NCBI GenBank assembly: GCA_038233815.1
Contig: JBBSVE010000052.1
Span: 1 to 18,089, forward strand
From: JBBSVE01 sp038233815
GTDB lineage: Bacteria; Pseudomonadota; Alphaproteobacteria; Rhodobacterales; Rhodobacteraceae
Direction of reading: 5' to 3'
DNA length: 18,089 nt
Part shown: in pieces, positions 8,068 to 14,041 of the stretch
Layout: the number at the start of each line of letters is the position of its first letter
How positions within the stretch are numbered: the first letter of the stretch is position 1
The notes under the pieces: generated by a model
Told to the model about the DNA's origin: nothing
Databases searched by the model: none
Seen by the model: only the letters and a program-made list of their open reading frames with translations
Translations under genes and position numbers: made by a program

Positions 8068-8343
8068 ATAGCACTCCGGTTTAATTCAATTCACGGCTAT
8101 ACGCGCAATGGTTGCAGATTGGTAAAGATTGGCCAAGCGGATTCGGTTCTCACGTCGGGGTGCAGGCCGATGAATCGGGCGAAATTAAGGCGGCGATACC
8201 TGCGTTTTTGGCGTTTCATCCAGTCCAGCAAGGGGTTTCACGCGATCTATCTTGGTTAACGCCCGTTAAGAACTCTTGCACGAATCTTTAATAGCAGGCA
8301 AAGCAAGCAGGCCACTCAGGCGTGTTTAAGCAGAGGTAACATC
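8068..8343. promoter_or_regulatory. Divergent regulatory region, comM / VPLPA-CTERM gene
   Basis: This 276-base gap is visibly richer in A and T than the genes. It holds a 7-base direct repeat AGATTGG at 8116-8122 and 8126-8132 (10-base period), and an inverted repeat TTAACG-CC-CGTTAA at 8256-8269. A good -10 candidate TTTAAT (8287-8292) lies 17 bases past the repeat. The ribosome site AGAGG (8332-8336) precedes the VPLPA gene. A 29-codon open frame at 8170-8259 has no convincing ribosome site and is not called. I saw no clear comM promoter. Confidence 0.55.
8256..8292 (+). promoter_or_regulatory. Candidate promoter of the VPLPA gene with inverted repeat over the -35 position
   Basis: The -10 element TTTAAT (8287-8292) matches TATAAT at five of six bases. 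The position for a -35 element is occupied by the right arm of TTAACG (8256-8261) CC CGTTAA (8264-8269), not by a TTGACA-like hexamer. A weak or absent -35 beneath a palindrome suggests an activator- or repressor-dependent promoter. The paired TTAA tetramers are six bases apart. That resembles the CtrA-type TTAA-N7-TTAA site but is one base short. Transcription would start near 8299. Confidence 0.4.
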
Positions 8344-8922
8344 ATGCGTCATTTCATCGCTACCGCAATTGTCGGTGCGACACTTGCCATTTCCGCGACG
8401 GCCGGTTCGGCCGCGACCGTCACGCTCGGCGGGACCGCATTCGCACCGGGTCCGGTCACGGCACCGACCTCGATCACCGGAACCGTGGACGTGAACGTCA
8501 CCGGCACTGTCTCGGGCACCCGCAAGGATCCGTGGGCCGCGACCGCGTTCGCCGATACCGGCGCCTACACGTCGGTCCGCGCCGGTTCGTCCGCGAGCTA
8601 TACGTTCGGCAACCTCAAGAAGAGCATCGACCTGCTCTGGGGTACGCCCGACAGCTACAACTTCATCGAGTTCTATCTGGCCGGCGTTCTGGTCGATTCC
8701 ATCGGTGGTGCCGATACGGGGATTACCGATTTCGCCGACCAGACCACGAACCAGTTCGTGACCGTGGCGTCCGCGTTCGACTTCGACTCGGTCACCTACC
8801 GCTCCACCACGGCAAACGCGTTCGAGTTCGCGACCGTGTCGCCGGTTCCGGTGCCTGCGGCTGGCCTTCTGCTGCTGGGCGCGCTGGGCGGGATCGCCGC
8901 GCTTCGTCGCCGCAAGGCCTGA
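8344..8922 (+). CDS. Secreted VPLPA-CTERM sorting-domain protein
   Basis: This 192-residue protein has a signal peptide (MRHFIATAIVGATLAISATAGSAA), a Thr/Ser/Gly/Val-rich beta-type body of unknown fold, and a carboxy tripartite sorting tail: VPVPAAG (168-174), a hydrophobic helix and RRRK at 188-191. That tail is the VPLPA form of PEP-CTERM signals. It is thought to be recognised by a dedicated exosortase that moves proteins to the cell surface, often alongside exopolysaccharide. No exosortase or polysaccharide gene is in the window, so the sorter must lie elsewhere. The ATG has AGAGG seven bases upstream. It is a single-gene unit with its own candidate promoter and a strong terminator. Its specific function is unknown. 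Confidence 0.9.
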   Translation: MRHFIATAIVGATLAISATAGSAATVTLGGTAFAPGPVTAPTSITGTVDVNVTGTVSGTRKDPWAATAFADTGAYTSVRAGSSASYTFGNLKKSIDLLWGTPDSYNFIEFYLAGVLVDSIGGADTGITDFADQTTNQFVTVASAFDFDSVTYRSTTANAFEFATVSPVPVPAAGLLLLGALGGIAALRRRKA

Positions 8923-8940
8923 GCCTGCCACTCTATGATG

Positions 8941-8968
8941 AAAAGGGCGGCCTTCGGGCCGCCCTTTT
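8941..8968. terminator. Bidirectional intrinsic terminator with TTCG tetraloop
   Basis: AAAAGGGCGGCC (8941-8952), loop TTCG (8953-8956) and GGCCGCCCTTTT (8957-8968) form a perfect 12-bp stem. The A-run on one side and T-run on the other make it work on both strands. It lies between the VPLPA gene stop (8922) and the GST gene stop (8981), so it should end both converging transcripts. CUUCGG-closed loops are exceptionally stable in RNA. Confidence 0.95.
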
Positions 8969-8980
8969 GCATGCCGCGCG

Positions 8981-9853
8981 TCAGCCGTCGCGAAGGACCA
9001 TGAAATCGGGCCAGGCTTCGGGGTCCGCCACGGTCTTGTCACGGCAGAATGCATTGCAAAATCCCCAGACGCGGCCGTTCATCTCCAGATAATGCGCCAC
9101 GGGTTTGCCGGAATAGGGGCAGGTCTCGTTGACGGACGGACCGCTTTCGACGGGCTTCGCGTCAAGGACAGCCGGTCCGGGCCACGGCCTGCGCGGCCAG
9201 TCCCGGTGGTAGAAGGTTTGATCCGCACCGTCGACGAGGCCCATTGCGCGCCAGCGCCGAAAGGACGGATGCGCCAGATGGGCCGCGACATAGGCCTGCG
9301 CTGCCGACCCGACCGGCAGATTGTAGCCTGCGATCCGGGCGGCGACCGGCGCGAAGACCGCGTCCGCGGCGCTGTAGTCGCCGCAGAGCCAATAGCCCTC
9401 CGACCCGGTTTCTTCGCGCGCCCAGTGCCAGAGCGTTTCCAGCCGTTCGAGATCCGTCAGCACGTCTTTCGGCGGGGCGCAATCCGCGTAACCGACACGA
9501 AGGTTCATCGGACAGTGGCTGCGGAGCGCCTTGAAGCCTGCGTGCATCTCCGCGCTCAGGGTGCGGGCGGCGGCGCGGGCCTTCGAGGCTGCGGGCCAGA
9601 TCGCGGCATCGGGGTGACGGGCGGCCAGTTCCTCCGCGATGGCGAGGCTGTCGGGAACCACGGTGCCATCCTCAAGGCGCATGACGGGAACGGTGCGCGC
9701 GGGCGGAAAGGACCGCAACAGTTCGGCCACCGCGTCGGAATGGAGCCGCACCGACACCGTCTCCACCGGGATGCCGAAGGCGTCGAACAGAAGCCAGCCG
9801 CGCAGCGACCAGCTGGAATAGGCGCGGTCGCCTATGGCGAGAGTGATGGGCAT
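8981..9853 (-). CDS. Glutathione S-transferase family protein with C-terminal Cys motif
   Basis: This is a 290-residue protein. Residues 1-80 form a thioredoxin-like GST amino domain: candidate catalytic Ser in AYSSWSLRG (11-19), cis-Pro in TVPVMRL (54-60), and the glutathione-binding D-S pair in VVPDSLAIAE (65-74). Residues 90-205 form the helical GST carboxy domain, including CGDYSAADAVFAP. Residues beyond about 240 are an extra tail with CPYSGKPV (245-252) and FCNAFCRDK (265-273). The three Cys resemble a small metal-binding YHS/TRASH-like finger, which is inference. The substrate is unknown; a glutathione-dependent detoxification or stress role fits the class. AAGGA precedes the ATG. A promoter candidate lies upstream, although the gene may also be read through from cobU-cobC. 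Confidence 0.88.
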   Translation of the reverse strand: MPITLAIGDRAYSSWSLRGWLLFDAFGIPVETVSVRLHSDAVAELLRSFPPARTVPVMRLEDGTVVPDSLAIAEELAARHPDAAIWPAASKARAAARTLSAEMHAGFKALRSHCPMNLRVGYADCAPPKDVLTDLERLETLWHWAREETGSEGYWLCGDYSAADAVFAPVAARIAGYNLPVGSAAQAYVAAHLAHPSFRRWRAMGLVDGADQTFYHRDWPRRPWPGPAVLDAKPVESGPSVNETCPYSGKPVAHYLEMNGRVWGFCNAFCRDKTVADPEAWPDFMVLRDG

Positions 9854-9878
9854 GGGCGTTCCTTTATGTTGCCCCGCG

Positions 9879-9907
9879 ATCCTAGCGGGCGGACCGGCAC
9901 GTGAAAA
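9879..9907 (-). promoter_or_regulatory. Candidate sigma70 promoter of the GST gene
   Basis: On the minus strand, TTTTCA (9907-9902), 17 bases, then TAGGAT (9884-9879) match the -35 and -10 consensus at four of six bases each. Transcription would begin near 9872, about 19 bases before the GST ATG. The region lies between the histidine phosphatase stop (9911) and the GST start. Confidence 0.4.
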
Positions 9908-9910
9908 GCG

Positions 9911-10477
9911 TCAGGGGCGGTGATCGATCCGCACCGCCTGCCAGTCCCCCGGGCTGGTCACGATCTCCGTCACCGAGAGATTCTCGATCCGGTGCGAGAA
10001 GGCTGCATAGGCGCCGATCCGCAGGGCGCGCTGGATCTGGGTCAGGATCACGCCGAAATGGGCAACTGCAATCACCGTGTCGTGCCCCTCCGCGATCAGC
10101 CGGTCCACGGCGCCGTTGACGCGGGCCGAGACCGCGTTCCAGCTTTCGCCGCCGGGGGGGGCTATGCTGCCCGGACGCTCCCAGTAGGCGCGGATCAGGG
10201 GCTGGTCCTCGATCTCGTCGAAGCGCCGCAATTCCCACGCGCCGAAATTGATCTCGCGCAGCGCGGGGTCGTGCGGCAGGCGCGGACGCGCGCCTTGCAG
10301 GGCATTCGCCGTCGCCGTGGCGCGGACGAGGTCGGACGACACGACCGGGGCCATGGGCAGGAACGCGTCGAGCCGCGCCAGTGCATCGGCGTCGGAGAGG
10401 TCAGCGGGCAGATCGGACCAGCCGACCATTCCCTTGGCATGCGTCGGCCCGTGCCTGACCCAGAGGAACCGAGTCAC
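9911..10477 (-). CDS. cobC: Histidine phosphatase family protein, probable alpha-ribazole phosphatase (CobC-like)
   Basis: This is a 188-residue branch-2-type phosphoglycerate-mutase-like phosphatase. The phosphohistidine motif RHGPTH is at 8-13, SSDLVRATATA at 47-57 holds the second Arg, LREINFGAWE (73-82) holds the catalytic Glu, and AHFGVI begins with A139-H140, supplying the second His. The GTG start at 10477 overlaps the cobU stop (GTGA), so translation is coupled to CobU. In cobalamin salvage CobC dephosphorylates alpha-ribazole-5'-phosphate, or the cobalamin phosphate, in the same nucleotide-loop assembly pathway. The neighbour therefore supports this assignment, but the superfamily is promiscuous and motifs alone do not fix the substrate. 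The frame is open far upstream through cobU, but only this portion is family-like. Confidence 0.82.
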   Translation of the reverse strand: MTRFLWVRHGPTHAKGMVGWSDLPADLSDADALARLDAFLPMAPVVSSDLVRATATANALQGARPRLPHDPALREINFGAWELRRFDEIEDQPLIRAYWERPGSIAPPGGESWNAVSARVNGAVDRLIAEGHDTVIAVAHFGVILTQIQRALRIGAYAAFSHRIENLSVTEIVTSPGDWQAVRIDHRP

Positions 10478-10977
10478 TTGAGCGTCAGCGGAAGGCCCGC
10501 GATCACCGCCACAACACGATCTGCCGCCGCGGCGAGGCGCTGGTTCAGCACGCCGTGCGCATCCCGGAAGCGCCGGGCCAGCGCATTGTCGGGCACGATG
10601 GACCAGCCAAGCTCGTTCGTGACGACGACGACCGGCGCGGACCGGGCTGCCAGTGCCGCGACAAGCGCATCGGTCGGACCCGCTACATCCGCATCGGTGA
10701 GAATGAGGTTCGTGAGCCACATCGTCGCGCAATCGATCAGGATGGCGGCCTCCGGCTCTGCCTCCTCCAGCGCCTGGACGAGATCGCGTGGCGCCTCGAC
10801 CGTCGACCAGCCGGACCGCGCGGCGCGATGGGCGGCGATCCGGGCCCGCATCTCGTCGTCCCACGCCTCGGCAGTGGCGATATAGAGCCGGTCCCGCCCC
10901 GTCGCTTCGATGAGACTTTCGGCATGACGGGACTTGCCCGATCTGGCGCCTCCGGTGACGAGGGTTAAAAAAGACAT
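10474..10977 (-). CDS. cobU: Adenosylcobinamide kinase / adenosylcobinamide-phosphate guanylyltransferase
   Basis: CobU phosphorylates adenosylcobinamide and then attaches GMP, making AdoCbi-GDP for cobalamin nucleotide-loop assembly. The protein has 167 residues, close to the family's usual 170-180. The Walker A motif GGARSGKSR is at 9-17. The DEMRARIAAHRAAR segment (41-54) carries the family's guanylylation His at 50. The Walker B-like strand AAILIDCATMWLTN is at 77-90. The family block VTNELGWSIVPDNALARRFRD is at 119-139, and the end is AGLPLTLK. The ATG at 10977 is divergent from rpoH2. The ribosome site is poor (GGACTC). The cobC-like gene overlaps its stop. No cobalamin riboswitch is recognisable upstream. 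Confidence 0.94.
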   Translation of the reverse strand: MSFLTLVTGGARSGKSRHAESLIEATGRDRLYIATAEAWDDEMRARIAAHRAARSGWSTVEAPRDLVQALEEAEPEAAILIDCATMWLTNLILTDADVAGPTDALVAALAARSAPVVVVTNELGWSIVPDNALARRFRDAHGVLNQRLAAAADRVVAVIAGLPLTLK

Positions 10978-11125
10978 TACAGAGTCCGTACTGACGAAAA
11001 GTTTTTGGAACCGCTGTTGCGACCGACCGTTTCAGGTCTATGACGTGACAGGATCGGTCCTGACAACGCGCTTCCGGACCTATTCCGGGGATAGCCTGAT
11101 CGCGCAAGAAGGGGAAACCGGATAG
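10978..11125. promoter_or_regulatory. Divergent regulatory region, cobU / rpoH2
   Basis: In this 148-base gap a GGAAC-N16-CGTTT pattern points rightward at 11007-11032. A leftward candidate for cobU is TTGTCA (11066-11061), 18 bases, CATAGA (11042-11037). The inverted repeat CAGGA-TCGG-TCCTG (11049-11062) overlaps that -35. A second hairpin CCGGA-CCTAT-TCCGG (11074-11088) lies in the presumed rpoH2 leader. GGGG at 11111-11114 is the likely but distant (11-base) ribosome site of rpoH2. Confidence 0.5.
11007..11032 (+). promoter_or_regulatory. ECF-sigma-type promoter pattern upstream of rpoH2
   Basis: GGAAC (11007-11011), 16 bases, CGTTT (11028-11032) fits the common ECF sigma promoter form GGAAC-N16/17-CGTT, as described for EcfG-type general-stress sigma factors of alphaproteobacteria. 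It is correctly placed to transcribe rpoH2 with a leader of about 87 bases. It does not resemble the Rhodobacter RpoE element TGATCC. The match could be chance in a 148-base gap, but both elements and the spacing agree exactly. Confidence 0.45.
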
Positions 11126-12001
11126 ATGGCTTTCGAAGGATACAGCGACCAGACCATGTCCCGCAAGGCGATGAAGGCAGAATTGCTGGATGCGGAAACC
11201 GAACTGCGGCTCGCCTATGCGTGGCGGGATCATCGTGACGAGGCGGCGTTGCATCGGCTGATCACGGCCTACATGCGGCTTGCGATCTCCATGGCCGCGA
11301 AGTTCCGCCGCTATGGCGCGCCGATGAACGATCTCATCCAAGAGGCCGGATTGGGGTTGATGAAGGCCGCCGACAAGTTCGATCCTGACCGGGGCGTGCG
11401 GTTTTCGACCTATGCCGTCTGGTGGATCAAGGCGTCTATCCAGGATTACGTGATGCGTAACTGGTCGATGGTCCGGACCGGTTCCACTTCGAGCCAGAAG
11501 GCTTTGTTCTTCAACATGCGTCGTGTGCAGGCCAAGCTGGAGAGGGAAGCGGCGGCGGAGGGGGAGAGCCTCGACGGCCACCAGCTCCGCGCCCGTATCG
11601 CGTCGGAGGTGGGCGTGCCACTTGCGGATGTGGAGATGATGGAGGGCCGGCTTTCCGGGTCCGATTATTCGCTCAATGCCACCCAGTCGGTGCAGGATGA
11701 GGGGCGGGAATGGATCGACGCGCTGGAGGATGACGGCGTCCAGGCGGCGGAATTGATCGAGGGCACCCACGATACAGCCCATCTGCGGACATGGCTCGTC
11801 AATGCGATGACATCGTTGAACCAGCGCGAGCGGTTCATCGTGACGGAGCGTAAACTGCGCGAGGAGCCGCGGACGCTGGAGAGCCTCGGCGCCGAGCTGG
11901 GCCTCTCGAAGGAGAGAATCCGTCAGCTCGAAGCGGCAGCCTTCGGCAAGATGCGTCGGTCGCTGGAGACGCAATCGCGCGAGGTTGCGCATTTCCTTTA
12001 G
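11126..12001 (+). CDS. rpoH2: RNA polymerase sigma factor RpoH, RpoH2 (RpoHII) type
   Basis: This 291-residue group 3 sigma factor redirects RNA polymerase to heat-shock and oxidative-stress promoters. It has sigma region 2 (LITAYMRLAISMAAKFRRYG, with DLIQEAGLGLMKAADKFD and FSTYAVWWIKASIQDYVMRN). The RpoH box QKALFFNMRRV at 124-134 is the diagnostic element. Region 4 (LNQRERFIVTERKL, 231-244) ends with the HTH LGLSKERIRQLEAAAFGKMR at 258-277. The overall sequence, including the MAFEGYSDQ start, agrees with RpoHII of Rhodobacter relatives rather than the canonical RpoH1. RpoHII in Rhodobacter sphaeroides is part of the singlet-oxygen response. The ATG is preceded by GGGG at a longish spacing. 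An ECF-type promoter pattern lies upstream, and a terminator begins 24 bases after the stop. Confidence 0.94.
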   Translation: MAFEGYSDQTMSRKAMKAELLDAETELRLAYAWRDHRDEAALHRLITAYMRLAISMAAKFRRYGAPMNDLIQEAGLGLMKAADKFDPDRGVRFSTYAVWWIKASIQDYVMRNWSMVRTGSTSSQKALFFNMRRVQAKLEREAAAEGESLDGHQLRARIASEVGVPLADVEMMEGRLSGSDYSLNATQSVQDEGREWIDALEDDGVQAAELIEGTHDTAHLRTWLVNAMTSLNQRERFIVTERKLREEPRTLESLGAELGLSKERIRQLEAAAFGKMRRSLETQSREVAHFL

Positions 12002-12011
12002 GGAACCACGT

Positions 12012-12839
12012 TTGACCGCTTTTGCCGCCCCATGGTTCGGGGCGGTTTTTGCATGTCTGGCGGGGATCGCGCAGGCGGGACAGATCGACAGCGGCGCGTT
12101 GGACCATTTGCCCACCGCTCAGATCGTCATTCTGGGCGAAATCCATGACAATCCCGCCCACCACCGCAATCAGGCCCGGGCTGTCGCGGCGGTCCATCCC
12201 TCCGCCCTCGTGTTCGAGATGCTGACCCCCGAACAGGTCTCAGCGGCGGAGGGCGTGGACCGGCGAGACTCCGTCCGCCTCGGTCAGGCGCTCGGATGGG
12301 CCGGCACCGGCTGGCCGGACTTCGCGCTTTATGCCCCGATCTTCGCCGCGGCGCCCGAGGCGGAGCTTTTCGGCGCCGCCATTCCCGTGGCGGACGTGCG
12401 CCGCGCGATGACGGAGGGGGCGGCCCCCGTCTTTGGCGCCGGGGCTGCGACCTTCGGGTTGGACCGCCCTCTGCCCGCGGCGGAGCAGGCGACGCGCGAG
12501 GCTGCTCAGAAGGCCGCCCATTGCGGCATGTTGCCCGATACGATGCTCCCCGGCATGGTCGCGGCGCAGCGGTTGCGCGATGCCGCCTTCGCGCGGACCA
12601 CGCTTCTGGCGCTGAGGGAGACCGGCGGTCCGGTCGTGGTGATCGCCGGGGACGGTCATGCCGACCGGATGCGGGGCATCCCCGTCTACCTCGCCGCCGC
12701 GGATCCCGGCGTGACGGTGCTGTCCGTGGGTCAGGTGGAGCGGGGGGAGACGGGAAATCCGCCCTTCGATCTCTGGCTGGAAACGGATACGGTTCCGCGC
12801 GGCGACCCTTGCGCCGATTTTCGGATGCCCAAGCAATGA
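12012..12839 (+). CDS. ChaN family (haem-binding-like) exported protein
   Basis: The protein carries the ChaN/haem-uptake-like core: VILGEIHDNPAHHRNQ (39-54), ALVFEMLTPEQ (65-75), LPDTMLPGMVAAQRLRDAAFA and VVVIAGDGHADRMRGIP (208-224). ChaN-like lipoproteins have been linked to iron/haem handling, but the role here is inferred. The TTG start at 12012 (275 residues) is chosen because AGGGA lies seven bases upstream. An alternative TTG at 11985 would overlap rpoH2 by 17 bases and add a basic MRISFREPR leader. That leader suits a signal peptide better, but it has no spaced ribosome site. The hydrophobic stretch FAAPWFGAVFACLAGIAQA is the export signal. An intrinsic terminator is encoded within these codons. 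The stop overlaps the coaBC ATG (ATGA). Confidence 0.82.
   Translation: MTAFAAPWFGAVFACLAGIAQAGQIDSGALDHLPTAQIVILGEIHDNPAHHRNQARAVAAVHPSALVFEMLTPEQVSAAEGVDRRDSVRLGQALGWAGTGWPDFALYAPIFAAAPEAELFGAAIPVADVRRAMTEGAAPVFGAGAATFGLDRPLPAAEQATREAAQKAAHCGMLPDTMLPGMVAAQRLRDAAFARTTLLALRETGGPVVVIAGDGHADRMRGIPVYLAAADPGVTVLSVGQVERGETGNPPFDLWLETDTVPRGDPCADFRMPKQ
12025..12050 (+). terminator. Intrinsic terminator of rpoH2 inside the chaN-like signal peptide codons
   Basis: CCGCCCC (12025-12031), loop ATGGTTC (12032-12038), GGGGCGG (12039-12045) and five T (12046-12050) make a textbook rho-independent terminator. It starts 24 bases past the rpoH2 stop. It also overlaps codons 5-13 of the chaN-like gene, so it could limit readthrough from rpoH2 into the chaN-coaBC-dut-moeB series. 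Confidence 0.85.
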
Positions 12840-14041
12840 CCGCTCCTGAGCTTGCCGGCAAGCGCATCCTCCTCATCGTGGGGGGCGGTATCGCGGCCTA
12901 CAAGGCGCTGGACCTGATCCGGCGGTTGCGGGAGCGGGGCGCGTCGGTCGTGCCCGTGCTCACCCGGGCGGGGGCGGAGTTCGTCACACCCCTGTCGCTC
13001 GCGGCATTGGCGGGGGCGAAGGTCCATACCGACCTGTTCGATCTGACCGACGAGGCGGAGATGGGTCATATCCGCCTGTCCCGCAGCGCCGATCTGGTCG
13101 TGGTGGCTCCTGCCACGGCGGATCTCATGGCGAAGATGGCGCAGGGGCGGGCGGAGGATCTGGCCTCCACCCTGCTGCTCGCCACCGATACACCGGTCCT
13201 GATCGCCCCCGCGATGAACGTGCGGATGTGGCAGCATGCGGCGACGGTGCGCAATCTTGCGGTGCTGAGGCACGATGGCGTCCGCATCGTCGGTCCGAAC
13301 GACGGCGACATGGCCTGCGGCGAATACGGTCCGGGCCGGATGGCGGAACCGCTGGAAATCGTTGCGGCCATCGGTGCGGCGCTGGGGGCGGGGCCTCTGT
13401 CGGGGCGCCATATCCTCGTGACGTCCGGTCCGACGGAGGAGCCGATTGACGCGGTGCGCCATATCACCAACCGTTCCTCCGGCGCGCAGGGCGCGGCCAT
13501 TGCGGCGGCCCTGTCGGCGCTGGGCGCGCGGGTCACGGTCGTGACCGGGCCTGCGACGGTGCCGCCGCCGGAGGGTGCGAGGATCGTGCGGGTTCGCACG
13601 GCGGCCGAGATGCTCGGGGCGGTGGAGGCGGCCTTGCCCGCCGATGCCGCCATATTCGCAGCGGCAGTGGCCGACTGGAGGGTGGCGAACCCGCGCGCGA
13701 CCAAGATGAAGAAGGGCGCGGACGGCCCCCCGGTGCTGGAATTCGTCGAAACGGTCGACATCCTCGCGCATGTCTCCCGCATGGCCGAAGGTAGGCCCCG
13801 GCTGGTCGTGGGATTCGCGGCGGAGACTGGCGATCTGGTCGCCACGGCCACCGCCAAGCGCGCCCGCAAGGGTTGCGACTGGATCGTGGCCAACGACGTT
13901 TCGCCCGAAACCGGGATCATGGGCGGGACGGAGAATACCGTGGTGCTGATCGACGACAGCGGGGCCGAGCCGTGGCCCCGCATGACCAAGGCGGAGGTCG
14001 GACGACGGCTCGCCGCACGGATCGCCGATGCTCTCGGGTAA
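12836..14041 (+). CDS. coaBC: Bifunctional phosphopantothenoylcysteine decarboxylase / phosphopantothenate-cysteine ligase
   Basis: CoaBC joins cysteine to 4'-phosphopantothenate (CoaB, CTP-dependent) and decarboxylates the product (CoaC, FMN-dependent) in coenzyme A synthesis. The 401-residue length is standard. CoaC half: ILLIVGGGIAAYKALDLIRR (11-30), the catalytic His in MGHIRLSR (H78), PAMNVRMW (125-132), and the flap Cys in CGEYGPGRM (161-169). CoaB half from about 188: LVTSGPTEEPIDAVRHI (194-210) with TNRSSGAQG (211-219), AAVADWR (276-282), the ligase lysine motif KMKK (290-293) and VGFAAET (325-331). The ATG overlaps the chaN-like stop by four bases, and dut begins inside its last codons. 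Translation of the series is probably coupled. Confidence 0.96.
   Translation: MTAPELAGKRILLIVGGGIAAYKALDLIRRLRERGASVVPVLTRAGAEFVTPLSLAALAGAKVHTDLFDLTDEAEMGHIRLSRSADLVVVAPATADLMAKMAQGRAEDLASTLLLATDTPVLIAPAMNVRMWQHAATVRNLAVLRHDGVRIVGPNDGDMACGEYGPGRMAEPLEIVAAIGAALGAGPLSGRHILVTSGPTEEPIDAVRHITNRSSGAQGAAIAAALSALGARVTVVTGPATVPPPEGARIVRVRTAAEMLGAVEAALPADAAIFAAAVADWRVANPRATKMKKGADGPPVLEFVETVDILAHVSRMAEGRPRLVVGFAAETGDLVATATAKRARKGCDWIVANDVSPETGIMGGTENTVVLIDDSGAEPWPRMTKAEVGRRLAARIADALG

Noticed and set aside
7078..8259. Long plus-strand open frame opposite comM
   Set aside because: The composition is low-complexity and basic, with no family motif. The opposite strand encodes a full-length YifB/ComM protein.
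8170..8259. 29-codon open frame for a basic aromatic peptide in the comM/VPLPA gap
   Set aside because: There is no properly spaced ribosome site, the frame is short enough to arise by chance, and its stop lies in the palindrome. It would be worth reviving only if conserved.
10934..11125. 63-codon plus-strand frame ending just before the rpoH2 ATG
   Set aside because: It starts antisense to cobU and crosses the promoter region, with no protein family resemblance. A leader-peptide role is possible but unsupported.
10978..11125. Possible cobalamin riboswitch upstream of cobU
   Set aside because: The gap is too short for a full B12 element together with promoters, and I see no conserved B12-box-like sequence on the minus strand.
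10478..12115. Upstream extension of the histidine phosphatase frame through cobU and antisense to rpoH2
   Set aside because: Only the part from the GTG at 10477 matches the family. The extension overlaps cobU in another frame and runs antisense to rpoH2.
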